Shown piece by piece: positions 34,841 to 43,549 of a stretch of 64,000 nucleotides of DNA. The translations under genes were made by a program, and so were the position numbers. The stretch spans positions 62,001 through 126,000 of the forward strand of contig NZ_AYSE01000005.1 in NCBI RefSeq assembly GCF_000504165.1, in the 5' to 3' direction. Under the pieces are notes generated by a model. The model searched no databases. It worked only from the letters and a program-made list of their open reading frames with translations, and had not been told where the DNA came from. Numbering within the stretch: position 1 is the stretch's first letter; every line of letters begins with the position of its first letter. This DNA is from Bacillus sp. FJAT-14578 (lineage in GTDB: Bacteria > Bacillota > Bacilli > Bacillales > Bacillaceae_H).

Positions 34841-35290
34841 TCGTGGAGAATAACTGCTTAACGGCTGTTGGCCCATACTATTGAATGGATATGTGTATTC
34901 AATCTCTTCATCGAATGTGATGTAATCGAGATAAACCATCAGTAAAATGTAACGCTTTCCAGTTTGGGGATCGCTTAAAACGATATGGTCCCGGCCCGCT
35001 GCTTCGACAACCCCTTTAAAGACTTGCTGCTTCGCCCCTTCAAAAGTCATGTAAACGGTCGCCATTTTTCCTTTATTTAAGCGTAAAATATTTTCAATGT
35101 AAGACTCTTCTATCGGCAGCATGCCGCCCGGAGCTTGAGGCATTCCCGTTCCTCCTGATGGAATGGGCGGTGGTGCTTGATAAGCCCCTTGTACTTGGGC
35201 AGGTTGCTGGTAAGATGGAAAACCGTATCCGTAACCTCCGTAAGGCATTTGCATATACGGATTTTGGTTTGTCGTTTTTGGTTTTTTCAT
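34838..35290 (-). CDS. gerQ: Spore coat / germination protein GerQ
   Basis: 150-residue spore inner-coat protein required to localise the cortex-lytic enzyme CwlJ and cross-linked by transglutaminase Tgl. The N-terminus MKKPKTTNQ holds the Lys residues that are the cross-linking donors in B. subtilis. Residues 10-65 are rich in Gly, Tyr, Pro and Gln. The conserved C-terminal domain (about 70-140) contains LRLNKGKMATVYMTFEGA and ILLMVYLDYITF. It is about 30 residues shorter than B. subtilis GerQ (181), mainly in the low-complexity part. Expected to be made in the mother cell; a SigE promoter could not be identified with certainty. Confidence 0.92.
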   Translation of the reverse strand: MKKPKTTNQNPYMQMPYGGYGYGFPSYQQPAQVQGAYQAPPPIPSGGTGMPQAPGGMLPIEESYIENILRLNKGKMATVYMTFEGAKQQVFKGVVEAAGRDHIVLSDPQTGKRYILLMVYLDYITFDEEIEYTYPFNSMGQQPLSSYSPR

Positions 35291-35559
35291 AACATATATC
35301 CTCCTTTATATGCTAACTGCTTCCAGTATGTTATCTGTAAACATCAGAACAATAAGGGTATAAAACAGTGAGAAAGGAAGTATACCCATGTTCTCACCTC
35401 TCATACTCACTAGTGATACATATGATGAGCAAAATTGAAGTATGCTTTCTTTTTTAACTCGGTGACGGGGCAATGAATTATTTTTCTGGAGGTTTATCGA
35501 AAAGGAGAAAGGAGAAAGGAGGGAGGGTCATAAGGAAACCATTTCATCATTTTATAGCG
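35291..35559. other. Intergenic region with polypurine tract
   Basis: No gene seen. At about 35500-35527 there is a purine-only tract with three SD-like aaaggag units on the plus strand but no ORF after it. The gerQ promoter should lie at 35300-35420 on the minus strand. Confidence 0.4.
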
Positions 35560-35604
35560 GAACAAAAAAGAACATTCCAGAGCGGTAAGCTCATTGGAAT
35601 GTTC
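35560..35604 (-). terminator. Terminator of hemQ
   Basis: gaacattcca (35570-35579) pairs with tggaatgttc (35595-35604); on the minus strand a TTTTTTG run follows. Confidence 0.8.
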
Positions 35605-35615
35605 CAGTAAGGATG

Positions 35616-36359
35616 TTATACATGTAAAAATTGAGCGATGCGATCTTCGCTTAAAATATTTCCAACGAAGAATGTGCCAAACTCGCCGTAACGAGCACTC
35701 ACTTCATCAAAACGCATTTCATACACGAGCTTTTTGAACTGCAGTACATCTTCAGCAAAAAGGGTAACGCCCCATTCATAATCATCAAAACCTACAGAAC
35801 CGGTAATGATTTGTTTTACTTTACCGGCGTATTGGCGTCCAATCATCCCATGGCTGCGCATTAAGCTGCGACGTTCTTCCATCGGAAGCATGTACCAGTT
35901 GTCATTTCCTTGGCGGCGCTTATCCATTGGATAAAAGCAAATGTGTTTTGCTTTTGGAAGAATAGGATAAAGACGTGCCCGCATTTCCGGATTTTCGTAA
36001 GGGTCTTCTCCTGCCGGCAAGTAGTTGCTGAGCTCCACCACAGAAACATAAGAGTATGTAGGAACAGTGTATTCCGCGAGTTTTGTTTTATTGAACTCTG
36101 TTTCAATTTCATTCAATTCTTCCATTGTTGGACGAACGAACATCATCATGAAGTCTGCTTTCTGTCCGACAATCGTATAAAGAGCCTGGCTGCCTTGTTT
36201 TTCATTTTCTGTCTTCTGCCATTTTTCCATTAAACCTAAGAATTCATGAATAGCGGCTTGACGCTCATCACTTGATAAGCGTTTCCATGAAGCCCAGTCC
36301 ATGGCGCGAAAATCGTGAAGGCTGTACCAACCGTCTAATGTTTGAGCTGCTTGTGACAT
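35616..36359 (-). CDS. hemQ: Coproheme decarboxylase HemQ
   Basis: 247-residue chlorite-dismutase-family enzyme that makes heme b from coproheme by peroxide-driven decarboxylation of two propionates, the last step of Gram-positive heme synthesis. Family segments include [15 protein letters not shown] near the N-terminus, [19 protein letters not shown] with the catalytic Tyr region near 135-155, and [16 protein letters not shown]. The proximal His lies between ([15 protein letters not shown]). ATG 36359 is 9 nt from aggag; an upstream TTG is rejected. Length is close to B. subtilis YwfI (254). Confidence 0.92.
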   Translation of the reverse strand: MSQAAQTLDGWYSLHDFRAMDWASWKRLSSDERQAAIHEFLGLMEKWQKTENEKQGSQALYTIVGQKADFMMMFVRPTMEELNEIETEFNKTKLAEYTVPTYSYVSVVELSNYLPAGEDPYENPEMRARLYPILPKAKHICFYPMDKRRQGNDNWYMLPMEERRSLMRSHGMIGRQYAGKVKQIITGSVGFDDYEWGVTLFAEDVLQFKKLVYEMRFDEVSARYGEFGTFFVGNILSEDRIAQFLHV

Positions 36360-36574
36360 ATGTTTCAACTCCTATTATGACTTGATTGTAAAAACCTAAG
36401 TTTACTATAACATAGTTTGTCCGTTTGGCATGAACGAAAAACAACTCAAATTTGACTAAATAAAAAACATTGAATCATATTAAAGAAAGAGGAAAAACAA
36501 AATAAAGAATAAAATATCAAAACTTTCCCAATAAAAGAACTTTTTTATGGAGGAAAATTCTTCAGGTGCTTTTC

Positions 36575-36603
36575 TTTGATTTTAAGAAGAAGTGGAGTAT
36601 GCT
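36575..36603 (+). promoter_or_regulatory. Candidate promoter of pta
   Basis: TTTGAT (36575-36580), 17-nt spacer, TATGCT (36598-36603), 41 nt before the GTG start. No cre site was seen in the 285-nt hemQ-pta gap. Confidence 0.4.
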
Positions 36604-36644
36604 AATAAAAGAAAATTTTTATACATGACTGAGGAGGATTTACA

Positions 36645-37616
36645 GTGAGCGATTTATTTACAGCATTAAAAAATAAAGTAGCTGGTAAAGATATTAAGAT
36701 TGTATTTCCGGAAGGATTAGATGAGCGTATTTTAGGAGCGGTCGGCCGTTTGGCAAAGGAGAACCTGATTACTCCTATCGTAGTGGGGAACAAAGAGGCC
36801 GTAGCCCAAAAAGCAGAACAATTGAATGTTTCACTTGAAAACGTAATTGTCCATGATCCGTCCCAATACGAAGAATTCGATGCAATGGTAGCATCATTCG
36901 TTGAACGCCGTAAAGGAAAAGTAACAGAAGAAGATGCACGCAAAGTGCTTTTAGATGAAAACTATTTCGGGACGATGCTGGTACATATGGGGAAAGCAGA
37001 AGGTTTAGTGAGCGGTGCAGCGCATTCGACGGCAGATACGGTTCGTCCGGCTTTACAAATCATCAAAACAAAAGAAGGCGTCAAGAAAACATCAGGTGTA
37101 TTCATCATGGTACGCGGCGATGAAAAGTATGTATTTGCAGACTGTGCGATTAACATTGCTCCAGACAGCCAAGATTTAGCGGAGATTGCGATTGAAAGTG
37201 CCCGTACAGCAGATATGTTCGATATCGATCCTCGTGTTGCGATGCTTAGCTTCTCTACAAAAGGGTCAGCGAAATCTCCAGAGACAGAAAAGGTTTCAAA
37301 TGCTGTAGAAATTGCTAAAGAAATGGCGCCTGATTTAACTTTGGACGGTGAATTCCAATTCGATGCGGCATTCGTACCATCTGTAGCGGAAAAGAAAGCT
37401 CCAGGTTCTGTTATTAAGGGAGACGCAAATGTATTTGTCTTCCCAAGCTTAGAAGCAGGAAATATCGGTTATAAAATTGCACAGCGTTTAGGTAACTTTG
37501 AAGCGGTTGGTCCAATCCTTCAAGGGTTGAATAAACCGGTTAATGATTTATCCCGCGGTTGTAACGAGGAAGATGTATATAAATTAGCATTGATTACAGC
37601 AACCCAAACTCTGTAA
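36645..37616 (+). CDS. pta: Phosphate acetyltransferase
   Basis: 323-residue enzyme converting acetyl-CoA and phosphate to acetyl phosphate in overflow acetate metabolism; same length as B. subtilis Pta. Conserved segments: KIVFPEGLDERIL, GKAEGLVSGAAHSTADTVRPA near 118-140, MLSFSTKGSAKSPE, and the C-terminal VFPSLEAGNIGYKIAQRLG and GPILQGLNKPVNDLSRG. The GTG start has RBS gaggagg 8 nt upstream. The stop codon is followed within 2 nt by repeat B1. The next gene, lipL, is convergent, the same order as in B. subtilis. Confidence 0.95.
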   Translation: MSDLFTALKNKVAGKDIKIVFPEGLDERILGAVGRLAKENLITPIVVGNKEAVAQKAEQLNVSLENVIVHDPSQYEEFDAMVASFVERRKGKVTEEDARKVLLDENYFGTMLVHMGKAEGLVSGAAHSTADTVRPALQIIKTKEGVKKTSGVFIMVRGDEKYVFADCAINIAPDSQDLAEIAIESARTADMFDIDPRVAMLSFSTKGSAKSPETEKVSNAVEIAKEMAPDLTLDGEFQFDAAFVPSVAEKKAPGSVIKGDANVFVFPSLEAGNIGYKIAQRLGNFEAVGPILQGLNKPVNDLSRGCNEEDVYKLALITATQTL

Positions 37617-37618
37617 AC

Positions 37619-37740
37619 AAGAAAAGCGGAACGAACCGAGATTAGCTCCATAGGGCATTTAAGCTCCTGACAAAGAAGCGCTTTTTGCTTCTGCAGGAAG
37701 GAGTGAAATGACCGTAGGAGCTGGTTCGTGCAGCTGGACA
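37619..37740 (+). repeat. Dispersed structured repeat family B, copy 1
   Basis: Head aagaaaagcggaacgaacc, tail ggagctggttcgtgcagctgg. Nested stems: acgaacc / ggttcgt, agctcc / ggagct and agaagc / gcttct with loop gcttttt. A second truncated head follows at 37741-37755. It starts 2 nt after the pta stop. Confidence 0.8.
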
Positions 37741-37754
37741 AGAAAAGCGGAACG

Positions 37755-37796
37755 AAAAAAAGCTCTTCCTCCTTTACAAAAGGGGAAGAGCTTTTT
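37755..37796. terminator. Bidirectional terminator pta / lipL
   Basis: aaaaagctcttcc pairs with ggggaagagcttttt around a 10-nt loop; it includes the end of lipL. Confidence 0.9.
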
Positions 37797-38619
37797 CATT
37801 TCGATTATGCATACGTTCCAGATGGTAGTCAAACAGCTGCATTTCATGACTGGACAAAGGTATTGGAGAAAGCTTTGCTCCTGTTTCCTTTAATGTTTGA
37901 AGTAAAGGAATCATGAGCGAGGAAACTGTAATATCCTTTTGTAACAGTTCTGATAAAGAAGCCATCGTATCCGGCACAATCATTGGATATACAAATTTTG
38001 TTTCCTCATTTTTCAATCCTGCACGATAAAATTGGCGAATCATATCCGCACGTTGTGAACCGCTTCCTGAAGCGCATAAATAAATTTGGACGGCAATTCC
38101 GCCTCGGATTCTTCTTTGCGAAATACCGGCAAATTTTTGATTGTTAATGCTTAAATCATAACTTCCCGGACAGTAAGAACCTACAATTTCTTTAGCCTCA
38201 ATCACTGTATTGTAAGGCGCCAGTATTCGCTGAATGAGCTCGTACATTGCATCGTATCCGCGATTAATGTCGATGCCTTTTTCTGCATCGGGGAAAATGA
38301 GAGAGACGTTTAGGACCCCTTCATCCAAGACAACGGCAAGGCCTCCCGAATTTCGGACAATCACCCGGTATCCTTGCTCTTTTAAATAATCGATGCCATC
38401 TTGTAAATAAGGTAGCCGCGTATCCTGGATGCCAAGGACCACCGTATTGTGATGAACCCATGCACGCATGGTGGAATCGGATTCGCCCGAACCGACGGAC
38501 GTACAAAGTGTATCGTCAATTGCAAAAGACTGCATGGCATCAAAAGCCGGCCCCAAACTTGTCTGATCGATAATTCTCCAGGTTGCTTGTGCTAATAAAG
38601 ATGAACCGTTTTCTTTCAT
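37774..38619 (-). CDS. lipL: Octanoyl-[GcvH]:protein N-octanoyltransferase LipL
   Basis: 281-residue amidotransferase that moves octanoyl groups from GcvH to the E2 subunits of 2-oxoacid dehydrogenases in lipoate assembly. The catalytic Cys is C150 in [13 protein letters not shown], at the same number as in B. subtilis LipL (YwfL). Further family marks: [19 protein letters not shown] near 91-109, and [20 protein letters not shown]. It is monocistronic and convergent with pta, as in B. subtilis. Confidence 0.93.
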   Translation of the reverse strand: MKENGSSLLAQATWRIIDQTSLGPAFDAMQSFAIDDTLCTSVGSGESDSTMRAWVHHNTVVLGIQDTRLPYLQDGIDYLKEQGYRVIVRNSGGLAVVLDEGVLNVSLIFPDAEKGIDINRGYDAMYELIQRILAPYNTVIEAKEIVGSYCPGSYDLSINNQKFAGISQRRIRGGIAVQIYLCASGSGSQRADMIRQFYRAGLKNEETKFVYPMIVPDTMASLSELLQKDITVSSLMIPLLQTLKETGAKLSPIPLSSHEMQLFDYHLERMHNRNEKALPLL

Positions 38620-38706
38620 ATAAAATCTCCTTCAATTGAATGCTTAAACCCTTATGGACATGCTCCTTTAAAGGACACACATGCTTGACGGGAAAGGGGT
38701 CATCTG

Positions 38707-38760
38707 TTTATCCCGCATTAACGGGCCGTAGGACCCCCACTGATGGAAGTTTCCTTTATA
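38707..38760 (+). repeat. Dispersed repeat family C, copy 7 (short form)
   Basis: tttatcccgcattaacggg through gatggaagtttcctttat, nearly identical to copies 2 and 3. It lies upstream of lipL and downstream of rsfA (both minus strand). Confidence 0.85.
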
Positions 38761-38796
38761 TATATTTTTCGTATGAAACGGTATAATTATAGCACA

Positions 38797-38844
38797 ATAG
38801 ATCAAACGGGACATGGCTGTTCAGCCATGTCCCGTTTGATCTAT
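38797..38844 (-). terminator. 48-bp palindrome at the end of rsfA
   Basis: Arms of 23 bp (38797-38819 and 38822-38844), perfectly complementary with a 2-nt centre, overlapping the rsfA stop codon. There is no T tract after it on either strand, so it may be a stability element or cruciform rather than a simple terminator. Confidence 0.6.
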
Positions 38845-39524
38845 TCAGCTAATTTTTCTAAATTTCCGTTACGATCCATTTTAAATTTGGTAGATGGACG
38901 TTCCTCATCTTCGAGGAGTACGAACTTTCTCGCTCTGTTCATGATTTTCATAAGTGTTTCGTAATCTTCTTGAATAGTAGTCGAGTTTTGCTCCAATTGG
39001 GCAACGCGTTTTTCCAATTCAGCATTTTTTACCTTTAACTCATGATTTTCTTTTAGTAAATTACTATTTTCATCTTGTAAAAGACTGATGTCATGTGTTT
39101 GGGAACCCATGGATTGTAAAAAGGCAATCACATGGTCAAGAGATAAAGGGGCATGGGCATTCGCAGTGGTTGCCTGGATAGGAAAATTAGAAACTGTTGG
39201 CTCTGCCATTTCATTGCTGAATTCTTCTAAAACCGGAATAGAAGGAGTATAAAGCAAGCGCTTCTTTGCATTTTGACTTTGACCGAGTGCACGCATTCTT
39301 TGTTTACGTTGCTTTTTGGCCAATTGGAGAGCTTTCTCATAGGTGTGTCTGACAACGGCATTCCAGCGGAAGCCGCAGGCAGCGGAAGTGCGATTTAGCT
39401 TATCTCCGACTTCTTCAAATGCATTTAATTGGGTACTTCCTTCACGCACATGGCGCAAAACCGTTTCGGCTAACAATAAATCATTTTCTTCTGTCCAAGC
39501 ATCTTGTCTTTCTTTCATATTCAT
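38841..39524 (-). CDS. rsfA: Prespore-specific transcriptional regulator RsfA
   Basis: 227-residue Myb/SANT-type DNA-binding protein that tunes the SigF regulon in the forespore. The N-terminal domain contains [19 protein letters not shown] and the second helix pair with [16 protein letters not shown] at about 45-60. A basic stretch ([11 protein letters not shown]) and a C-terminal coiled coil (about 140-200, with [20 protein letters not shown]) follow. It is about 30 residues shorter than B. subtilis RsfA (258). Sporulation sigma factor promoters were not identified with certainty. Confidence 0.9.
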   Translation of the reverse strand: MNMKERQDAWTEENDLLLAETVLRHVREGSTQLNAFEEVGDKLNRTSAACGFRWNAVVRHTYEKALQLAKKQRKQRMRALGQSQNAKKRLLYTPSIPVLEEFSNEMAEPTVSNFPIQATTANAHAPLSLDHVIAFLQSMGSQTHDISLLQDENSNLLKENHELKVKNAELEKRVAQLEQNSTTIQEDYETLMKIMNRARKFVLLEDEERPSTKFKMDRNGNLEKLAE

Positions 39525-39761
39525 GGTTCACTCCTGAAATATATAGTTTAAAAAATCGAATTACTATCAGGATGGACAAAAGCGGTGAAGTTTATACCAA
39601 AATCTTAAAAGTATGATAGAGTTGGAATGTTTTTCACATTATATATAGATCGATTTAGAATATTTGAGGACGGATTCAAGGTGTCTGGATGACCGATTGC
39701 GAATACCTTTCCACCGAATGAAGACGTGTCGAGTTATTAAATGGAATGTATATAATCTAAC
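39525..39761. other. Intergenic region between rsfA and the DUF1450 gene
   Basis: AT-rich divergent region with no gene, repeat or clear hairpin seen. Confidence 0.4.
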
Positions 39762-39790
39762 TTGCAATAGAGAATAATAAAAGGTAAAAT
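39762..39790 (+). promoter_or_regulatory. Sigma-A promoter of the DUF1450 gene
   Basis: TTGCAA (39762-39767), 17-nt spacer, TAAAAT (39785-39790), 53 nt before ATG. Confidence 0.6.
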
Positions 39791-39842
39791 ACCCCTTAGG
39801 CCAAAGTGATAGTGTAATGAAATTTGAAAGGATTGTATCAAG

Positions 39843-40067
39843 ATGGCAAATGAATTTAGAATATGTGATGATTGTCAGGCGACGAATATCAGAACATTAG
39901 TCCCTCGACTTCAAAAAATAGATGAGTGTGCAGATATCCAAATCGGTTGTCAATCTTATTGTGGACCTGGGCGCAAAAAATCTTTCGCTTTCGTTAATAA
40001 CCGTCCAGTTTCCGCTCCGACAGAAGATGAGCTGATTGAAAAAATTGAAAAGAAGCTTAATAAATAA
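39843..40067 (+). CDS. DUF1450 family small protein (YuzB-like)
   Basis: 74-residue protein with four conserved cysteines: the N-terminal CDDC (residues 8 and 11) and the pair in [19 protein letters not shown] (about 39 and 43). This matches the DUF1450/YuzB family, which resembles a thioredoxin-like or iron-sulfur ferredoxin fold, but its function is not established. A C-terminal charged helix ([13 protein letters not shown]) follows. RBS aaagga lies about 10 nt upstream. Single gene with its own terminator. Confidence 0.8.
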   Translation: MANEFRICDDCQATNIRTLVPRLQKIDECADIQIGCQSYCGPGRKKSFAFVNNRPVSAPTEDELIEKIEKKLNK

Positions 40068-40105
40068 AAAAATCGCCTTTGTTTCCACGAAAAGGTGATT
40101 TTTTC
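40066..40105 (+). terminator. Terminator of the DUF1450 gene
   Basis: aaaaaatcgccttt and aaaggtgatttttt form a stem around an 11-nt loop. Confidence 0.85.
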
Positions 40106-40189
40106 GTTCTTGGCTCTGAAAGCTAGGAAATCCATACGCCTATGTCGAATATAGGGAGATAGAACAAAATGAGACAGTGAGGTATGCAC

Positions 40190-41497
40190 ATGACCGATCC
40201 TACCAGCAAATTAAGCGAAGAAAAAGTATTCAAAGACCCTGTTCATCGTTATGTTCATGTTCGTGATAGGCTCATTTGGGATCTAATTGGAACGGCAGAG
40301 TTTCAACGATTGAGGCGCATTCGTCAGCTAGGTACGACTTACTTAACGTTTCACGGTGCTGAACATAGCCGATTCAATCATTCATTGGGAGTTTATGAGA
40401 TTATTCGCCGCATTATTGACGATGTGTTTCATGACCGCGAGCACTGGAATAATGGTGAGCGTCTTTTATGTCTATGCGCTGCATTGCTGCACGATTTGGG
40501 GCATGGGCCATTTTCCCATTCATTCGAAAAAGTCTTTCATCTAGATCATGAAAACTTCACTCAGGAAATTATTCTTGGTCCTACGGAAGTCAATGCGGTT
40601 TTGCGGAGGATGGGAGACGATTTTCCGAAGAAAGTGGCAGAAGTGATTGGAAAGACATATGAGAATAAGCTCGTTGTTAGTCTTATTTCTAGTCAGATTG
40701 ATGCTGACCGAATGGATTATTTGCAGCGGGATGCCTATTATACAGGCGTGAGTTACGGTCACTTTGATATGGAACGGATTTTACGGGTTATGAGGCCAAA
40801 AGAAGATCAGGTTGTCATTAAGCATAGCGGTATGCATGCAGTAGAGGATTACATCATGAGCCGCTATCAAATGTACTGGCAAGTGTACTTCCATCCGGTG
40901 ACAAGAAGTGCGGAGGTCATCTTAACGAAAATCTTGCATCGGGCAAAACAGCTTCACCAAGAATATTACACCTTTAAACAACAGCCTGTACATTTCTACT
41001 CTCTGTTTGAAGACGAGCTGACATTGCAGGATTATTTGCGGTTGGATGAGTCGGTTATTCTTTATTATTTTCAGGCTTGGCAAGATGAAGAGGATTCCAT
41101 TTTGGCAGATTTATGCCGTCGTTTTCTCAACCGTCGTTTATTCCAATACATTGAATTCAATCCGAATTCTCAAATGAAGATGTGGATGGAATTAAACCAT
41201 TTGTTCAAAAAAGCGGGCATTGATCCTGATTACTACTTGGTGGTCGACTCTTCCAGTGACTTGCCTTATGATTTCTATCGTCCGGGTGAGGAAGAGGAGA
41301 GGCTCCCGATTCATCTTCTCATGCCCAATGGTGAAATTAGAGAACTCTCAAGGGAATCGGAAATTGTCGAAGCCATCTCAGGAAAAAAGAGAACCGACCA
41401 TAAGCTGTATTTTCCTCAGGATTTAATTGAAAGGCTCTCTCCCAAGCGGAAGGTAAGGGAACAAATTATGGAATTGTTGAATATGGGAGAAAAGTAA
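40190..41497 (+). CDS. ywfO: HD-domain phosphohydrolase YwfO
   Basis: 435-residue dGTPase-related HD protein; close in length to B. subtilis YwfO (433). Metal-binding residues are His in HSRFNHSLGV and the HD pair in ALLHDLGHGPFSH (about 107-119), with the later Asp in SQIDADRMDYLQRDAYYTG. Family members hydrolyse (d)NTPs; the exact substrate is not known from sequence. ATG 40190 is chosen for its spacing to gtgagg; an ATG two codons earlier overlaps it. ywgA follows 51 nt later and is probably cotranscribed. Confidence 0.88.
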   Translation: MTDPTSKLSEEKVFKDPVHRYVHVRDRLIWDLIGTAEFQRLRRIRQLGTTYLTFHGAEHSRFNHSLGVYEIIRRIIDDVFHDREHWNNGERLLCLCAALLHDLGHGPFSHSFEKVFHLDHENFTQEIILGPTEVNAVLRRMGDDFPKKVAEVIGKTYENKLVVSLISSQIDADRMDYLQRDAYYTGVSYGHFDMERILRVMRPKEDQVVIKHSGMHAVEDYIMSRYQMYWQVYFHPVTRSAEVILTKILHRAKQLHQEYYTFKQQPVHFYSLFEDELTLQDYLRLDESVILYYFQAWQDEEDSILADLCRRFLNRRLFQYIEFNPNSQMKMWMELNHLFKKAGIDPDYYLVVDSSSDLPYDFYRPGEEEERLPIHLLMPNGEIRELSRESEIVEAISGKKRTDHKLYFPQDLIERLSPKRKVREQIMELLNMGEK

Positions 41498-41548
41498 ATG
41501 GTTTAATGGGCGGAGTTTACTTTATCAGTATTAGGAGTTGAAGGGGCT

Positions 41549-42052
41549 TTGTTAAAGGATCATGCTAAAATTGTTCATGTGTTTGCGACGGCAGGAGAAG
41601 TTATAGGAAGAAAAAAACTGCAAAAAATGATTTTTATCGCAAAGAAGCTGAACTTTCCTTTTTATGAACGGTATAATTTCCACTTTTATGGTCCGTATTC
41701 TGAAGAATTGACTCTAAGAATTGAAGAGTTGTGCAATTTGGGGTTTTTAAATGAAGTAAAAGAGAAAAAGGGCGGATATAGCCAGTATCGCTACATGCTC
41801 ACAACAGAAGGAAAAGAGTTTCTCAGCCATTATGAATTAGATTTTCCTGCCCTCCAAGACTGCATGGAGGATATGAATGAGAAAAGTTCAAGGTTTTTGG
41901 AACTAGTATCGACCATTCTTTATTTTGAAAATCTTGAAAAACAGGAAGTGAAGGAAAAAGTCTTTACGTTAAAAAGTAAGCAGCGTTACACCGAAGAAGA
42001 AGTGGAAGAAGCTTACGAATACATTGAACAACTAAGAAGCAAGCTGCAATAA
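41549..42052 (+). CDS. ywgA: YwgA family protein
   Basis: 167-residue soluble protein conserved next to ywfO in bacilli; B. subtilis YwgA has 166 residues. The N-terminal part (GRKKLQKMIFIAKKLN, then YGPYSEELTLRIEELCNLGFL) resembles a winged-helix domain like those in phage-associated SocA/Panacea-like proteins. The C-terminal part is helical and charged. Function unknown. The TTG start has a plausible RBS (taggag, 11 nt away, or aagggg, very close). Confidence 0.75.
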   Translation: MLKDHAKIVHVFATAGEVIGRKKLQKMIFIAKKLNFPFYERYNFHFYGPYSEELTLRIEELCNLGFLNEVKEKKGGYSQYRYMLTTEGKEFLSHYELDFPALQDCMEDMNEKSSRFLELVSTILYFENLEKQEVKEKVFTLKSKQRYTEEEVEEAYEYIEQLRSKLQ

Positions 42053-42101
42053 AAGAGGGTGTGTGAAAAGGATAAAAAGCAACCCTTTTGACAGATCTTC
42101 T

Positions 42102-42157
42102 TGAAAGGCCCCGTCATGCAAATCCAGTAAAATCAAGGGTTCCGTAACGGGGCCTTT
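42102..42157. repeat. Terminator-like repeat family D, copy 2
   Basis: gaaaggccccgt (42102-42113) pairs with acggggcctttc (42146-42157); the loop reads aatccagtaaaatcaagg. It lies between ywgA (+) and ywhB (-) and likely terminates both. The resemblance to 55744-55803 continues for about 45 nt beyond the stem. Confidence 0.8.
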
Positions 42158-42249
42158 CATTAAAAAGCAATTCTTTGCTCTAATAGAGACTTATGGGGAA
42201 GCTCCCCTATAAACCAGGGACTCCTCCTGCAAGGGGAGGAAGGGACACT

Positions 42250-42438
42250 TTATGCTTCATCGCTTAAGCGTGTTCCGCCGATTGCATAATGATTTTTGGA
42301 CATCTCTTCAATGAATACAACAATCTTTTCTTTTGGCGCACCTGTTGTTTCAGAAACAGCGGCTGTTACTTTCTCGGCAAGTGCACGCTTTTGCTCTTCG
42401 GTGCGTCCCTCGAGCATCTTAACGGTAACATAAGGCAT
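42250..42438 (-). CDS. ywhB: 4-oxalocrotonate tautomerase-like protein YwhB
   Basis: 62-residue tautomerase superfamily protein that works as a small homo-oligomer. Met is followed by the catalytic Pro (MPYVTVKMLEGRTEEQKR), which becomes the N-terminal general base. Arg in EGRT and the IEEM segment are also conserved. B. subtilis YwhB has the same length and shows promiscuous tautomerase activity; the physiological substrate is not known. RBS aaaggaga precedes ATG. Single gene. Confidence 0.88.
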   Translation of the reverse strand: MPYVTVKMLEGRTEEQKRALAEKVTAAVSETTGAPKEKIVVFIEEMSKNHYAIGGTRLSDEA

Positions 42439-42654
42439 GGTGATAATCTCTCCTTTAGGATGTACTTCCTGTTTAGTTTAACTCTTTTTCAGCTTAAAGA
42501 AAACGTTTTAAAAAGAAAAGGAAACGGTTCAAAAGAGTGATTCTTATAGCATAAACTGTTGGTAGCCAGAACCTTTGTTCAAACAACGGCCTTCCTTTCA
42601 AATGAAACAAAAAGACTTCTGATTGGAAAGATTCAGTACTTGCCGGGGCTAAAC

Positions 42655-42815
42655 GGGACGCTTGCGCTTTTCTTATTGTCCAGCTCCAGCGCCTAGCTTA
42701 GCACGGGGAAATCCCTATTTCCTTGGGCCTATAGGACGTGGGTCATGCCGACGTTGCCACAGGACGTGGCGACCTTAGTCGGCCTTCTTTGACCAAGGCG
42801 CTTGCGCTTTTCTTG
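42655..42815 (+). repeat. Dispersed repeat family A, copy 2 (with an extra tail)
   Basis: Head tgtccagctccagcgcctagc at about 42677, preceded by an extra tail fragment (gacgcttgcgcttttctt) that suggests a former tandem arrangement. It shares the interior ttgccacaggacgtggcga with copy 1. The rest of 42439-42868 shows no gene. Confidence 0.8.
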
Positions 42816-42868
42816 GTAGCCTTAGTATACTTGTGGTAAATTTGAAACCAAAATAGAGGAGATAGAAT

Positions 42869-43525
42869 GTGGAAAACTTTCTGGCGTTTCCAATTGAACA
42901 AATTCCTTTTGTCGTCATTAGCTTAGTGATTGCTTTTACGATTCATGAATTTGCTCATGCCTATGTGGCGTATAAGTTTGGGGATCCTACAGCCAAAAAT
43001 CAGGGCCGGCTTACACTTTCGCCGCTTGCCCATTTAGATCCCTTCGGTACATTATTGCTCATCATTGCTGGATTTGGCTGGGCAAGACCCGTTCCGGTCA
43101 ATCGGTACTTTTTTAAAAACCCGCGTTTGGCGGGCATCCTTGTGTCCGTTGCAGGCCCTTTAAGCAACTTTGCTCTCAGTTTTATCGGCGCGGTGATTTG
43201 GTATCTTTTGATGCGTTTTAATATGCAGGGAATTGGCGGAGGATTCCTGTTTGAATTTTTCAATATGTTCATCACGCTGAACCTTTTATTATTCTTGTTT
43301 AATCTCCTGCCATTTCCACCGTTGGATGGCTATCGAATTATCGAAGATTTAGCACCGCCGGCCATCCGGGCCAAAATGACACAGTATGAATCTTGGGGCA
43401 TTTTCATCTTTTTGGTGATGGTCATCACTCCTTTAGACCGCTACATTATTCATCCCATTTTCAATACAGGTATTCCTTTTTTTATGGGGATTATTGACTC
43501 TGTTTTATCGGTACTTATTTTGTAA
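42869..43525 (+). CDS. ywhC: Membrane-embedded M50 (site-2 protease) family protein YwhC
   Basis: 218-residue integral membrane metalloprotease homologue of the S2P/Rce1-like SREBP-type class. The zinc motif HEFAHA (H26, E27, H30) lies in the first span, and the third ligand D153 is in LPFPPLDGYRI. Four to five hydrophobic segments are visible. The GTG start is 8 nt from aggag. ywhD begins 24 nt after the stop, so the two form an operon. Natural substrates unknown. Confidence 0.88.
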   Translation: MENFLAFPIEQIPFVVISLVIAFTIHEFAHAYVAYKFGDPTAKNQGRLTLSPLAHLDPFGTLLLIIAGFGWARPVPVNRYFFKNPRLAGILVSVAGPLSNFALSFIGAVIWYLLMRFNMQGIGGGFLFEFFNMFITLNLLLFLFNLLPFPPLDGYRIIEDLAPPAIRAKMTQYESWGIFIFLVMVITPLDRYIIHPIFNTGIPFFMGIIDSVLSVLIL

Positions 43526-43549
43526 TTGGACAAATAGGAGGAAAAACCA

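Noticed and set aside
37708..37916. Two overlapping short plus-strand ORFs after pta
   Set aside because: They run through repeat B1, the pta/lipL terminator and the antisense of lipL; no RBS.
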